DNA of 64,000 nucleotides from Arthrobacter sp. Alg241-R88 (GCF_900537115.1 NZ_UNRG01000004.1:278384-342383); one strand, 5' to 3'; numbered from the stretch's first letter, positions 51,640-60,864 are shown. Translations and numbers: made by a program. The notes: generated by a model from the letters alone, not told the origin.

Positions 51640-51698
51640 CTTAGATACTTTTGCCGCGGAAGTGCTTTCCCTTTTCGCGCGTAAGGCGGCGAAAGCGG

Positions 51699-51713
51699 TA
51701 AGATTTTTGCGTG
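51699..51713 (+). promoter_or_regulatory. Leaderless promoter of the Lrp/AsnC gene
   Basis: TAAGAT (51699-51704) ends 6 nt before GTG 51711; no ribosome site is present, the leaderless arrangement seen at about ten genes in this window. Confidence 0.5.
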
Positions 51714-52166
51714 ATCGACCATATCGACCGTAATATTTTGCGCCACCTCAAAGAGGACGGCCGCATCACAGCCACCGCACTTGCCGGCAAGGTCGGTCTA
51801 ACTGTTGCCCCTTGCCACCGGCGGCTGCGCGATCTGGAGCAGTCGGGCGTCATCCGGGGCTATCGGGCGGACATCGATCCATCGGCCGTGGGCCTGGGGT
51901 TTGAGGCGATCGTGTTCGTGACCTTGCGGCAGGTGGACCGCTCCACGATGGAGGTCTTCGAAAACCGAGTCGCAGACAACCCGAACATTGTGGAGGCCCA
52001 GCGGCTTTTCGGTTCGCCCGATTACCTGTTGAAGGTTATCGCCGAGGACCTGCCCGCCTACCAGCGCTTTTACGACGCCGAACTCACGTCCCTGCCGGGC
52101 GTGGAACGGCTCACCTCCACCCTGGTCACGAAGAACCTGAAGTCCAACGCGGGTCCGCCGGTCTAG
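51711..52166 (+). CDS. Lrp/AsnC-family regulator, probable regulator of the lysE exporter
   Basis: 151 residues. HTH: DHIDRNILRHLKEDGRITATALAGKVGLTVAPCHRRLRDLEQSGVI; RAM ligand domain: VGLGFEAIVFVTL ... GSPDYLLKVIAEDLPAYQRF. Divergent from lysE, so amino-acid-responsive control of export is the expected role. Leaderless GTG 51711. Confidence 0.88.
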   Translation: MIDHIDRNILRHLKEDGRITATALAGKVGLTVAPCHRRLRDLEQSGVIRGYRADIDPSAVGLGFEAIVFVTLRQVDRSTMEVFENRVADNPNIVEAQRLFGSPDYLLKVIAEDLPAYQRFYDAELTSLPGVERLTSTLVTKNLKSNAGPPV

Positions 52167-52169
52167 CCG

Positions 52170-52628
52170 TCAGTTGTTGAGCAGGCCCGTAGTGCGGTAG
52201 GGGATGACTTCGCGGAGGAACATGCTGGTGGAGGTTCGCACAATGCCCGGGCAAAGCCTGATTTCCTCCGAGACACGGTAGAGGTCATCCGGGCTTGTCG
52301 CGACCACGCGGATCAGCAGGTCCGTGTCCCCGGCCGGCGCGTGGCATTCGAGCACCTCGGGAATTTCGCGCAGCGCGGCAATGGCCTCGTTGAGGTGGCT
52401 CTGGTCCAGTTCGGCGCTTACGGCAGCGGCCACTCCGCGTCCCAGCGCGGCGGGAAGCACCCTGCTGCTGTTGGGGCGCAGGGCTCCCGATGCCGTCATT
52501 CGTTCGAGCCTGCTTTGCACCGTTCCGCGGGCCAGGCCAAGCCGCTGTGCCAGGACCATGATGGGGACGCGCGGATCTTCGTCCAGGCCCTGCAAGATGC
52601 GCTTGTCGGTGGCGTCCAGTTCCTGCAC
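52170..52628 (-). CDS. Lrp/AsnC-family regulator
   Basis: 152 residues. HTH: LDATDKRILQGLDEDPRVPIMVLAQRLGLARGTVQSRLERM; RAM domain: LECHAPAGDTDLLIRVVATSPDDLYRVSEEI. Start GTG 52628 follows GAAGGA. It converges on the previous Lrp gene (3 nt between stops) but the sequences are distinct (differing recognition helices TVAPCHRRL and ARGTVQSRL). Target genes are not evident. Confidence 0.85.
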   Translation of the reverse strand: MQELDATDKRILQGLDEDPRVPIMVLAQRLGLARGTVQSRLERMTASGALRPNSSRVLPAALGRGVAAAVSAELDQSHLNEAIAALREIPEVLECHAPAGDTDLLIRVVATSPDDLYRVSEEIRLCPGIVRTSTSMFLREVIPYRTTGLLNN

Positions 52629-52703
52629 AGCCCGTCCTTCCCTTCAGGATTCAGCACCGTAACCCCGGTTCAGGAGCGGACAAAGTCAGCTGGCCCAACT
52701 GTA

Positions 52704-53375
52704 TTAGCCGGAGGCCACCAGGCCCAGCTGGCGGGCAATCACTACGGCTTCGAGCTGCGAATGGACTCCCAGCCGGGAGTGGATGGCCTTTACATAACCA
52801 CGGCAGGTGTTTTGGGATATACCAAGGGTCTTGGCGTTCGATCGCACGTCCTTCCCCTCCGCCATCAGCCGCAGCACTTCCATCTGCCGCCTAGTCAACA
52901 AAGGCACGGCTGACACAGGGGCTGGTGGCTGCGCCTGTTCTCCGAAAGAAGCCAGGATCTGCGGATCGACTTCGATTATCCCGGCATGGGAATGCCTGAC
53001 GGTGGCAAGGAGCTTGGTAAGGGGCGTGTCCCTGGCCAGGAACGCGGAGGCACCGGCAGCGGCCGCCTGCGCCAAGCCCTGTCTGGTGGGCTCGCTGGCC
53101 AGCATCACCACCCGTATTCCCGGCAGTGCAGCGACGATTTCTGCAGCAATTGCGGTGCCCCGGTGGTCCAGCTGGCCGCAACCCATGACCACGACGTCCG
53201 GCTGAAGAGTTCGGCACATATGGAGGCCGAGCGATGCGTTCCTGGCGTAACCCAGGCCCTGAAGGTCCGGTTCACGGTCAACTGCCAACGTCAGCAATTC
53301 CGCAAATGAGGTGTGGTCATCAATTACGAGGACAGTCGTTTGGGATACGCCGCTGTCAAGAGCTTCTGCCGTCAT
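52704..53375 (-). CDS. LuxR/NarL-type response regulator lacking the phosphoacceptor Asp
   Basis: 223 residues. N-terminal receiver domain (LVIDDHTSFAELLTLAV keeps the acidic pair) but the phosphorylation site region reads PDVVVMGCGQLDHRG, with Gly where family members have Asp, and the conserved Lys position is Arg (FLARDTP). The C-terminal LuxR HTH is normal (LTRRQMEVLRLMAEGKDVRSNAKTLGISQNTCRGYVKAIHSRLGV). No histidine kinase is nearby. I use ATG 53375; ATG 53381 and TTG 53390 are alternatives. Divergent from the RND operon. Confidence 0.82.
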   Translation of the reverse strand: MTAEALDSGVSQTTVLVIDDHTSFAELLTLAVDREPDLQGLGYARNASLGLHMCRTLQPDVVVMGCGQLDHRGTAIAAEIVAALPGIRVVMLASEPTRQGLAQAAAAGASAFLARDTPLTKLLATVRHSHAGIIEVDPQILASFGEQAQPPAPVSAVPLLTRRQMEVLRLMAEGKDVRSNAKTLGISQNTCRGYVKAIHSRLGVHSQLEAVVIARQLGLVASG

Positions 53376-53498
53376 TGCCATTTTCCCCAATCACCGGTTT
53401 ATACGCGCCCCGTTGCGCACTAAGTACCCGGTTCCCGTTATGCCAAAGTATGCGCCGTTTCCAGCCTCGGGGTATAGGTGAATGACCCCCTTCCTGAG

Positions 53499-53528
53499 GG
53501 CGGAAACCCCCTATTTTGGGGGTCCGCC
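53499..53528. promoter_or_regulatory. GC-tract dyad between the response regulator and RND operon
   Basis: GGCGGA (53499-53504) with TCCGCC (53523-53528), enclosing CCCCC (53507-53511) and GGGGG (53518-53522) around TATTTT. It lies 91 nt before the RND start. It resembles the C-tract/G-tract dyads of CsoR/RcnR-type metal sensors, but no such gene is present here. Confidence 0.45.
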
Positions 53529-53618
53529 TAACTAATCTGGGGACTGTCTGCCGATCCTGCGCAGGGGGAAGCTTAGAGCACTGGCAATGAGGCCACCACC
53601 CTGCAGCTTGGATGAGCG

Positions 53619-56600
53619 ATGACCGGTTTATTTGCACGATGGAGTTTCCAATTTCGGCTGCTGATCCTGGCATTGGCTGCGGGAATAATAGCGATGGGAT
53701 TCTGGTATTTTCCCAGGTCCTCAGTAGACGCGTTGCCCGAATTTGAGCCTGCCCAAGTTGAGATCCAGACCGAGGCCTTGGGACTGTCCGCCCTCGAAGT
53801 CGAACAACTGATTACTTCACCGATGGAAGTGGACCTCCTTAATGGAGTCGCGTATCTGGATGAGATCCGGTCGCAGTCGGTTCCGGGCCTTTCCTCCATC
53901 CAGTTGCTCTTCGAGCCGGGGACGGACCTGCCACGGGCGCGCCAACTTGTTGCCGAGCGCCTGGTTCAGGCCCACTCGCTGCCGCGGGTTTCCTCACCCC
54001 CCGTTCTGATGCAGCCGAAGTCCTCCACCAGCAGGGTCATGATGGTCCGGCTATCGTCGTCAGACGTTCCGCTCATCGACATGTCCGTCCTTGCCAGATG
54101 GAATATCAGGCCACGCCTGATGGGTGTTCCCGGGGTTGCCAACCTTTCAATCTGGGGCCAGCGTGAGCAGCAGATGCAGGTGGAAGTGGACCCTCAAGCG
54201 CTTCAGGCGCGGGGGGTAACACTCAACCAGATCATTCGGACAACAGGCAATGCAGTGTGGGTATCGCCACTGACGTTCCTCGAGGCCTCAACACCGGGAA
54301 CGGGCGGCTTCCTGGAAACGGATAACCAGCGCATTGGGATCCAGCATGTCCTGCCGATCACCACCCCAAGCGACCTGGCGCAGGTCAGCGTCGAAAACGT
54401 GACAGGCGCTCCGCTGGTACTGGGTGATGTGGCAACAGTCAGGGAAAACCACCAGCCGCTCATCGGTGACGCTGTGGTGGATGAGGACCCCGCCCTCATG
54501 CTGGTCATAGAGAAGTTTCCTGAGGCCAACACGGCCGAAATCACAGCAGCGCTCGAAGCGGCTTTGGAGGACTTGAAGCCTGGCCTTTCGGGAATCAACG
54601 TGGACACAAGCGTCTACCGGCCTGCAACTTTCCTTGAGTCCGCGGTGCAGAACCTGAGTACGGGCTTCATCGTCGGCCTGTTGCTGGCGGCCCTCCTCCT
54701 GGGACTCTTCTTCAAGTCCTGGCGGATGGCCCTTGTGGGTCTGATTGTCCTGACAGTATCCGCGGCGGCAGCTTTGCTCATGCTGTTCGTGCTCGGAATC
54801 GGGCTGAACGTCATGGTCTTCGCCGGGCTGATTCTGGCTCTAGTCGTGGTTGTGACCGACCTCGTGACTGACCTGAACGGGCTACGCCGGCGGCGGGAGC
54901 TTTCCGCCCCGGGTACCGGCCGGCGGGCTGCGGCTGCAACTTCCACTGACGCCGCGGATGGCGGGAGCATGGACGGCGGCCCGGCGGAGCCAGAGGTGAA
55001 GGCGGAGCCACGGATGGCACTCATTACTGCCGCCCTCCAGCAGACGCGCAATGCAATCATCTTCGCCGGACTTACCATGGCGCTCGTCCTGCTGCCCGTG
55101 CTGTTCCTGACAGGGTTGAACCAGGCCCTTTTTGTTCCCTTGGTCCTGTCCTTCCTGCTGGCGCTCGCGGTCGCCCTGGTGGTTGCATGGCTCCTGACCC
55201 CGGCGTTGGCCCTCACCTTCATGGGGGGCGAGGAGCGCTCTCTACAGCTCCCGGGCAAAATCAGGACAGGCATCCGGACAGCATTCGAACGGAGCGCCGC
55301 GAAATCCCGGTGGGTGTTGGCGGCAGGTGCTCTGCTCGCGGTAGCTGCGGTAGCGGGCGTTCCGCTCCTGGCTGCCGGGCAACCCTCGGTAACTGCACTT
55401 CAGGACCGGATCCTGCTGGTGCAGTGGGACGGGATGGCAGGGACGTCGAACACCGAAATGAGCCGGATATCCGCACTTGCCAGCAAGGAATTGAAGAACG
55501 TACCCGGAGTCGCCAGCGTGGGCGGGCACGTGGGCCGTGCCATCACCTCCGACCGGGTAGTCGGGGCAAATTCAGGGGAACTTTGGGTAACCATGGAGGC
55601 GGACGCCGACTACTTGAATGTGGCCGAGGCTGTGCAAGAAGTTGCGGCAGGCTACCCAGGGATCAGCGGCAGCGTCGTCACATATGGTCAGAACCGGCTC
55701 GATGCCGAACGCAGCCGGTCAGAACATGAGTTCTCGGTCAGGGTCTTCGGGGTAGATCCCCAGGTCCTGCGGGAAACGGCGGAAGACGTCAGGGAGATGA
55801 TGTCCACCACGCCAGGCCTGGTTGACCCGCAGTTGTCCCTTCCCCAGCTCCAGCCCATCGCCGAGATCGAGGTTAACCTGGACAAGGCACAGGAAGCCGG
55901 CATCAAACCAGGTGATGTGCGGCGTGCAGCAGCCACCTTGCTGCAGGGTGTGGACGTCGGCTTCCTTTTCGAGCAGCAGAAGGTCTTCCAAGTGGTGGTG
56001 AAGGGAACTCCGGCGACCAACTCGAGCCTCACCAGCGTTCAGGAGTTGCTCATTGACAAGCCTGGCGGTGGCCATGTTCGGCTCGGGGAGCTGGCGGATG
56101 TCCGCATTGCGCCCAACGAATCGGTGATCACCCACATCGATACCTCCCGCCACATCGACGTGGTAGCCCAAGTGGACGGCAGGTCCACCGGGGACATCAC
56201 GTCAGATGTCAACGCCAAGCTGGCCAACCTTGATTTCCCCATGGAGTATCACGCACAGGTGCCGTCCCAATACTCCGAGCGGCAGGACACTATCCAACTG
56301 GTCCTGGCCGTCGCCGGGGCAGCCCTGATCGGTGTCCTGGTCCTCCTCCAGACCGCGCTGGGAAGCTGGCGCGTGGCACTGGTTGTATTCCTTGCGCTGC
56401 CCCTCGCCCTGGCAGGCGGTGTCTTGGGCGCATTCATCACAGGCGGGATCGGATCCCAGGTGACTCTCCTTGCCTTCGCGGCGCTGTTGGCCATGGCTGT
56501 GCGTGACTCCATCCTGCTGGTCCGGCGCGCCCAATCGCCGGGCGCTGCCGACACCGCGGCAACTGTTGAGGCGCGGGAGGAAGCCCCCGTACAGGGTGGT

Positions 56601-56897
56601 TCGCGCTCCTCCATTTTGCAGGCGGCCCAGGAACGCGTGGTCCCGCTTGTGATTGCTGCGGTTATCAGCGCTGCATTCCTGATCCCCTTGGTGGTACTGG
56701 GGGGAGTGGTTGGCAGGGAAACCATCCTGCCCTTGGCCGTCGTGGTATGGGGTGGCTTGGTGACACATGCCCTGCTTGTTCTGTTTGTCCTTCCAACCCT
56801 CCTGATCCTGTTTGGCACTGGCGCCCCGGAGGATCCCCTGAAGTCACAAGGCCCCACCGACGCCGCGGGGCCCCCTGTAAGAACGGAAATATCATGA
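53619..56897 (+). CDS. RND efflux transporter 1 (CusA/CzcA-like) with altered TM4
   Basis: 1092 residues, 12 predicted helices with two large extracytoplasmic loops. Start: FQFRLLILALAAGIIAMGFWYF; SSVDALPEFEPAQVEIQTEALGLSALEVEQLITSPME is the heavy-metal-efflux RND signature. In TM4 the usual D-D-x4-D-x-E is replaced by VVVTDLVTDLNG: the first Asp is Thr and Glu is Asn. A 50-residue low-complexity insertion follows TM4. First gene of a three-gene operon; its stop overlaps the next start (ATGA). No outer membrane exists in this phylum, so export stops at the cell wall. Confidence 0.85.
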   Translation: MTGLFARWSFQFRLLILALAAGIIAMGFWYFPRSSVDALPEFEPAQVEIQTEALGLSALEVEQLITSPMEVDLLNGVAYLDEIRSQSVPGLSSIQLLFEPGTDLPRARQLVAERLVQAHSLPRVSSPPVLMQPKSSTSRVMMVRLSSSDVPLIDMSVLARWNIRPRLMGVPGVANLSIWGQREQQMQVEVDPQALQARGVTLNQIIRTTGNAVWVSPLTFLEASTPGTGGFLETDNQRIGIQHVLPITTPSDLAQVSVENVTGAPLVLGDVATVRENHQPLIGDAVVDEDPALMLVIEKFPEANTAEITAALEAALEDLKPGLSGINVDTSVYRPATFLESAVQNLSTGFIVGLLLAALLLGLFFKSWRMALVGLIVLTVSAAAALLMLFVLGIGLNVMVFAGLILALVVVVTDLVTDLNGLRRRRELSAPGTGRRAAAATSTDAADGGSMDGGPAEPEVKAEPRMALITAALQQTRNAIIFAGLTMALVLLPVLFLTGLNQALFVPLVLSFLLALAVALVVAWLLTPALALTFMGGEERSLQLPGKIRTGIRTAFERSAAKSRWVLAAGALLAVAAVAGVPLLAAGQPSVTALQDRILLVQWDGMAGTSNTEMSRISALASKELKNVPGVASVGGHVGRAITSDRVVGANSGELWVTMEADADYLNVAEAVQEVAAGYPGISGSVVTYGQNRLDAERSRSEHEFSVRVFGVDPQVLRETAEDVREMMSTTPGLVDPQLSLPQLQPIAEIEVNLDKAQEAGIKPGDVRRAAATLLQGVDVGFLFEQQKVFQVVVKGTPATNSSLTSVQELLIDKPGGGHVRLGELADVRIAPNESVITHIDTSRHIDVVAQVDGRSTGDITSDVNAKLANLDFPMEYHAQVPSQYSERQDTIQLVLAVAGAALIGVLVLLQTALGSWRVALVVFLALPLALAGGVLGAFITGGIGSQVTLLAFAALLAMAVRDSILLVRRAQSPGAADTAATVEAREEAPVQGGSRSSILQAAQERVVPLVIAAVISAAFLIPLVVLGGVVGRETILPLAVVVWGGLVTHALLVLFVLPTLLILFGTGAPEDPLKSQGPTDAAGPPVRTEIS

Positions 56898-57352
56898 CGA
56901 CTGCAAACGTGCCTTGGAAGCGCCACCTGCTTGGTGCCATGGTTATGGCTTGCCTGGTCTGTGGCCCCGTGGCCGCATGCGGGGAAGTGCCTGAGGCGGC
57001 GCCGGCCGCAACCGGGCTGGAAGCGGCCACCTTGGAGGAGGTTGACGGGCAGGAAGTCAGCCGCATCACCTTGACGGAGAAAGCTGCAGAACGGCTGGGG
57101 GTGGCTACAGGCGCGGTGGAGACCGTCGAGGGTAAACTCCAGGTTCCCTACTCGGCCCTGATCTATGACGCCACTGGCGGCACCTGGGTCTACACCAACC
57201 CTGAGCCGCTGGTGTTTGTCCGGGCGCCCGTGGCGGTTGAACGGATCGAGGCTCCCGCCGTGAAGTTGACCAGCGGGCCCCAGCCTGGCACCAGGATCGT
57301 AACGGTAGGGGCAGCCGAACTCCTGGGTGCTGAACTGGATACGGCGCACTGA
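56894..57352 (+). CDS. Miniature lipoprotein resembling the C-terminal part of an RND adaptor
   Basis: 152 residues. MKRHLL-like positive start (VPWKRHLL), hydrophobic stretch and AAC lipidation site at about residue 29. The mature part has VPYSALIYDATGGTWVYTNPEPLVFVRAPV and PGTRIVTVGAAELLGAEL, which match the C-terminal membrane-proximal domain of membrane-fusion proteins; the lipoyl and hairpin domains are absent. Full-length adaptors have about 350-400 residues. Its place between two RND genes supports an adaptor or regulator of the pump. Overlaps the first pump by 4 nt and is 6 nt before the second. Confidence 0.7.
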   Translation: MTTANVPWKRHLLGAMVMACLVCGPVAACGEVPEAAPAATGLEAATLEEVDGQEVSRITLTEKAAERLGVATGAVETVEGKLQVPYSALIYDATGGTWVYTNPEPLVFVRAPVAVERIEAPAVKLTSGPQPGTRIVTVGAAELLGAELDTAH

Positions 57353-57358
57353 CCAGCT

Positions 57359-60300
57359 ATGCGCAAGCTTATTGCTTTCAGTCTCAAGTTCCGCTCGGTG
57401 GTGGTAGCGCTCGCCGTCGGCATCATGATGGTTGGTGCCGTCCAGATCAGTTCAGCTTCGGTGGACGTGTTTCCCGAGTTCGCACCGCCCCGGGTGGAAA
57501 TCCAGACCGCCGCCCTGGGCCTGACCGCCGCGGAAGTGGAGGAGCTGGTCACGGTTCCGCTTGAGGACGCGCTCAACGGCTTGGAGGGGCTGGACGAGCT
57601 GAGGTCAAAGTCGGTTTCCCAGCTGTCCTCAGTTCTGATGATTTTCGATCCCGGTACTGATCTGCTGAAGGCGCGGCAGCTGGTTTCGGAAAGAGTCGCA
57701 ACGGTCACGCCGACGCTGCCCAGCTGGGCCACGCCACCGGTGATGCTGCAGCCCTTGTCCTCCACGAGCCGGGTCATGAAAATCGGCTTGTCCTCGGACG
57801 AGCTGAGCCTGATCGAAATGTCCATGTTGACCCACTACAAGCTGCGGGCACACCTGCTCTCCGTTCCGGGGGTGGCCAACGTTGCCATCTGGGGTGAACG
57901 GAAGGAAACCCTTCAGGTGCGCGTTAAGCCTGACCGGCTGCTGGCCGAAAAGGTTTCCCTGGAACAGGTGATGTCAACCACCAATGACGCCATGCACGCC
58001 GGACTGCTCAAGCACTCCTCCGGCAACATGGTAGGCACCGGCGGCGTTGTTGAAACGCCCAACCAGCGCGTTGGCATTTCGCACGTCCTGCCAATCAAAA
58101 CCCCTGAGGATCTGGCCAAGATCACTATCCAGGAACGCGACGGGAACCCCCTGCGCCTGGGCGACGTGGCCGACGTCGTGATGGACCATAACCCCCTGAT
58201 CGGTGACGCCGTCATCAACGACGGTGAAGGCCTGATGCTCATCGTGGAGAAGCTGCCGTGGGGCAACACCCTCGAAGTGACAAGGGGAGTGGAGGAGGCG
58301 CTGGAGCAGATGGCTCCGGCACTGTCGGGAATCGACGTCGACACCGCCATTTTCAGGCCGGCCACCTTCATAGAGCAGTCGCTGGAAAACCTGAGCCTGG
58401 CTCTGCTGCTGGGCATCGTGCTGGTCATGATGGTGCTGGGAGCCTTCCTTTTCCAGTGGCGGACGGCCCTCATCAGCCTGATTGCCATCCCCTTGTCCCT
58501 CATCACAGCAGGCGTGGTCATCATGTTGACCGGCAGCACGGTGAACACCATGGTGCTGGCCGGCCTGGTCATCGCCGTGGGCGTTGTGGTGGATGACGCC
58601 ATCATCGATATCGAAAACATCATTCGACGGTTGAGGCAGCATCGGGAAAGCGGAAGCGGCCGGTCCACCGCATCCGTTGTGCTGGAGGCTTCCATGGAGG
58701 TCCGTGGGCCAATCGTGTACGCCACCCTCATCATTGTGGTGGCCGCGGTACCCATCTTCTTCCTTGAAGGACTCACCGGGGCTTTCTTCCGTCCGCTGGC
58801 AAGCGCCTATACGCTGGCGGTGTTCGCATCCATGCTGGTGGCGCTCACGGTCACTCCAGCCCTTGCGCTCATCTTCCTGCGCAAGGCTCCGCTGGATCCG
58901 CGGGACCCGCCATTGGTCCGGGTCCTCAAGCGCGGCTACCACAAGCTCATGTCCCGGGTTATCCGGCGCCCGGGGCCCGGCTACCTCGCTTTTACCGCCC
59001 TGACGCTCTCCGGCGTCCTGGTGGCCCCGTTGCTGGGCCAGGCACTGTTGCCTTCGTTCAAGGAGCGCGACTTCCTCATGCACTGGGTGACCCAACCGGG
59101 CACGTCCCTGGCCGAGGAGGTCCGCATCAGCGAACGGGCCTGCAGGGAGTTGCTGGCGGTAGAGGGAGTCCTGAATTGCGGCGCCCACATAGGGCAGGCG
59201 CTGGCGGCAGATGAGGTGGTGGGGGTGAACTTCGGTGAGAACTGGATCAGCGTGGATCCCTCGGCCGATTACGACAAAACCCTGGCCGCCGTGCAGGAAG
59301 TAGTGGACGGATATCCAGGGATCCACCGCGACGTGCAGACTTACTTGAAGGAGCGGATCCGTGAGGTCCTCACCGGCGAAGGCGACGCGGTTGTAGTCCG
59401 GGTATACGGCGATGACCTGGAAACTTTGCGCGAGCTGGCCAAGGAAGTCGAGGAGGTGATGGGAGGCATAGACGAGGCCGTCGAGGAGCACGTATCGCTG
59501 CAGGTGGATATTCCGCAGGTGGACGTCGAGGTCAACCTCGAGGCGGCAAAGCGCCATGGCATCAAGCCCGGCGACGTCCGGCGGGCTGCGGCAGCTATGG
59601 TGGCCAGCGAGGAAGTGGGCGACCTGTGGCGGGAAGGCAAGGTCTTCGACGTCCGCATCTGGAGTTCCCCGGAGACGCGTTCAGACGTAACCAGTATCGG
59701 CAACCTGCCCATCGATACTCCGTCCGGAGTGCCGATCCGGCTCGCCGAGGTGGCGGACGTGAGGGTTAGCGCAACTCCGGGCGTTATTGACCGGAACAAC
59801 AATTCACGCAGGATCGACATCAGCGCCAATGCGGCGTCGGATGGGGAACTGGGTGCCTTGGTGACGAAACTGCAGGAAGAGCTCGCCGAGGTGGAATTCC
59901 CCGCCGGCTACCACGCCGAGGTCCTTGGGGAGTTCGCGGAACGCGAAGCCGCCACCCGGCAGCTCCTGACCTTCGCCGCGGTTGCTCTCCTGGTCATTTT
60001 CCTGCTGCTCCAGGCATCATTTGGCAGCTGGCGGCTGGCTGCGCTGATCATGTTTACACTCCCTGTTGCGCTCGTCGGCGGAATGTTCGCGGCCTACCTG
60101 AGCGGCGGCGTTCTCTCGCTCGGCTCGATCGTAGGGTTCCTGACGGTCATGGGTATCGCGGCGCGCAACGGCATCCTCCTCATCAGCCATTGCCAGCACC
60201 TTGAAAAATACGAAAATGAAAAGTTCGGGCCTGAACTGGTGCTGCGGGGCGCGGGGGAACGGCTCTCGCCCATCCTGATGACAACGCTCGCCACCGGGCT

Positions 60301-60499
60301 GGCGCTGGTTCCGCTGATCATGATGGGCACCATCCCCGGCCATGAAATCGAGCATCCCATGGCTGTAGTCATCGTCGGCGGACTGGTGTCCTCAACGCTC
60401 CTCAACCTTTTCATCCTGCCGTCCCTGTACCTGCGGTTCGGGAAACGGCGGACCAAGGCTGAGCCACCCGCTGCCCCGGTGCCCGCACCGGTGGGATAG
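57359..60499 (+). CDS. RND efflux transporter 2 (CusA/CzcA-like)
   Basis: 1046 residues, 12 helices. FSLKFRSVVVALAVGIMMVGA start; VDVFPEFAPPRVEIQTAALGLTAAEVEELVTVPLEDALNG signature; TM4 keeps the full acidic motif VVVDDAIIDIENIIRRL. Second half has GFLTVMGIAARNGILLI. Together with the first pump (similar length, about the same layout) this suggests a heteromeric RND trimer like MdtBC, with this subunit carrying the proton relay. Substrate unknown; metals or organics. Confidence 0.88.
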   Translation: MRKLIAFSLKFRSVVVALAVGIMMVGAVQISSASVDVFPEFAPPRVEIQTAALGLTAAEVEELVTVPLEDALNGLEGLDELRSKSVSQLSSVLMIFDPGTDLLKARQLVSERVATVTPTLPSWATPPVMLQPLSSTSRVMKIGLSSDELSLIEMSMLTHYKLRAHLLSVPGVANVAIWGERKETLQVRVKPDRLLAEKVSLEQVMSTTNDAMHAGLLKHSSGNMVGTGGVVETPNQRVGISHVLPIKTPEDLAKITIQERDGNPLRLGDVADVVMDHNPLIGDAVINDGEGLMLIVEKLPWGNTLEVTRGVEEALEQMAPALSGIDVDTAIFRPATFIEQSLENLSLALLLGIVLVMMVLGAFLFQWRTALISLIAIPLSLITAGVVIMLTGSTVNTMVLAGLVIAVGVVVDDAIIDIENIIRRLRQHRESGSGRSTASVVLEASMEVRGPIVYATLIIVVAAVPIFFLEGLTGAFFRPLASAYTLAVFASMLVALTVTPALALIFLRKAPLDPRDPPLVRVLKRGYHKLMSRVIRRPGPGYLAFTALTLSGVLVAPLLGQALLPSFKERDFLMHWVTQPGTSLAEEVRISERACRELLAVEGVLNCGAHIGQALAADEVVGVNFGENWISVDPSADYDKTLAAVQEVVDGYPGIHRDVQTYLKERIREVLTGEGDAVVVRVYGDDLETLRELAKEVEEVMGGIDEAVEEHVSLQVDIPQVDVEVNLEAAKRHGIKPGDVRRAAAAMVASEEVGDLWREGKVFDVRIWSSPETRSDVTSIGNLPIDTPSGVPIRLAEVADVRVSATPGVIDRNNNSRRIDISANAASDGELGALVTKLQEELAEVEFPAGYHAEVLGEFAEREAATRQLLTFAAVALLVIFLLLQASFGSWRLAALIMFTLPVALVGGMFAAYLSGGVLSLGSIVGFLTVMGIAARNGILLISHCQHLEKYENEKFGPELVLRGAGERLSPILMTTLATGLALVPLIMMGTIPGHEIEHPMAVVIVGGLVSSTLLNLFILPSLYLRFGKRRTKAEPPAAPVPAPVG

Positions 60500-60765
60500 G
60501 CCGCTGGGCCGAAATGGAAGCATATCGATCAATCCGCATCCCGCTCGCCGTAAGCCGTTGGTCAAACTGATCAATGAAAACAGTGCCTGTTGGTCCTCCC
60601 TGCCTGTTTTGTGCTCAAATAGTGGCAACGAAGGCAAAAGCTACCGCTGATTCCCTCAGGCTTACAGGCTCCCGGCACACCACCCGGAAACTGGACACCG
60701 CTTCCCGCAAGGAGGCCGCCGCTGATTGACACTTGTTCACACCACGGTCATTCTGCAAGCACTTG
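60500..60765. other. Intergenic stretch without a convincing gene
   Basis: The gap from the second RND pump to gluQ is 365 nt. A frame ATG 60574 to TGA 60729 (51 codons, containing CLFC) is open but has no ribosome site and no recognisable product. I see no other feature here apart from the hairpin that follows at 60766. Confidence 0.5.
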
Positions 60766-60824
60766 CAAGAGCCCCTGAGCTACCGACGTCGGATTTTTCG
60801 AAGTCAGTAGCTGAGGGGCTCTTG
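60766..60824. terminator. Long hairpin upstream of gluQ
   Basis: 18-nt arms at 60766-60783 and 60807-60824 match at 17 of 18 positions around a 23-nt loop with a T5 run. It may terminate the RND operon or form part of gluQ control. It ends 29 nt before the gluQ -10 box. Confidence 0.55.
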
Positions 60825-60864
60825 TGCTGTCCGGGCACATTCCCTTCCCGCATAGGGTTGACCC

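Noticed and set aside
60574..60729. 51-codon frame with CLFC motif between the RND operon and gluQ
   Set aside because: No ribosome site, no -10 at leaderless distance, composition not clearly coding; reported only as intergenic content.
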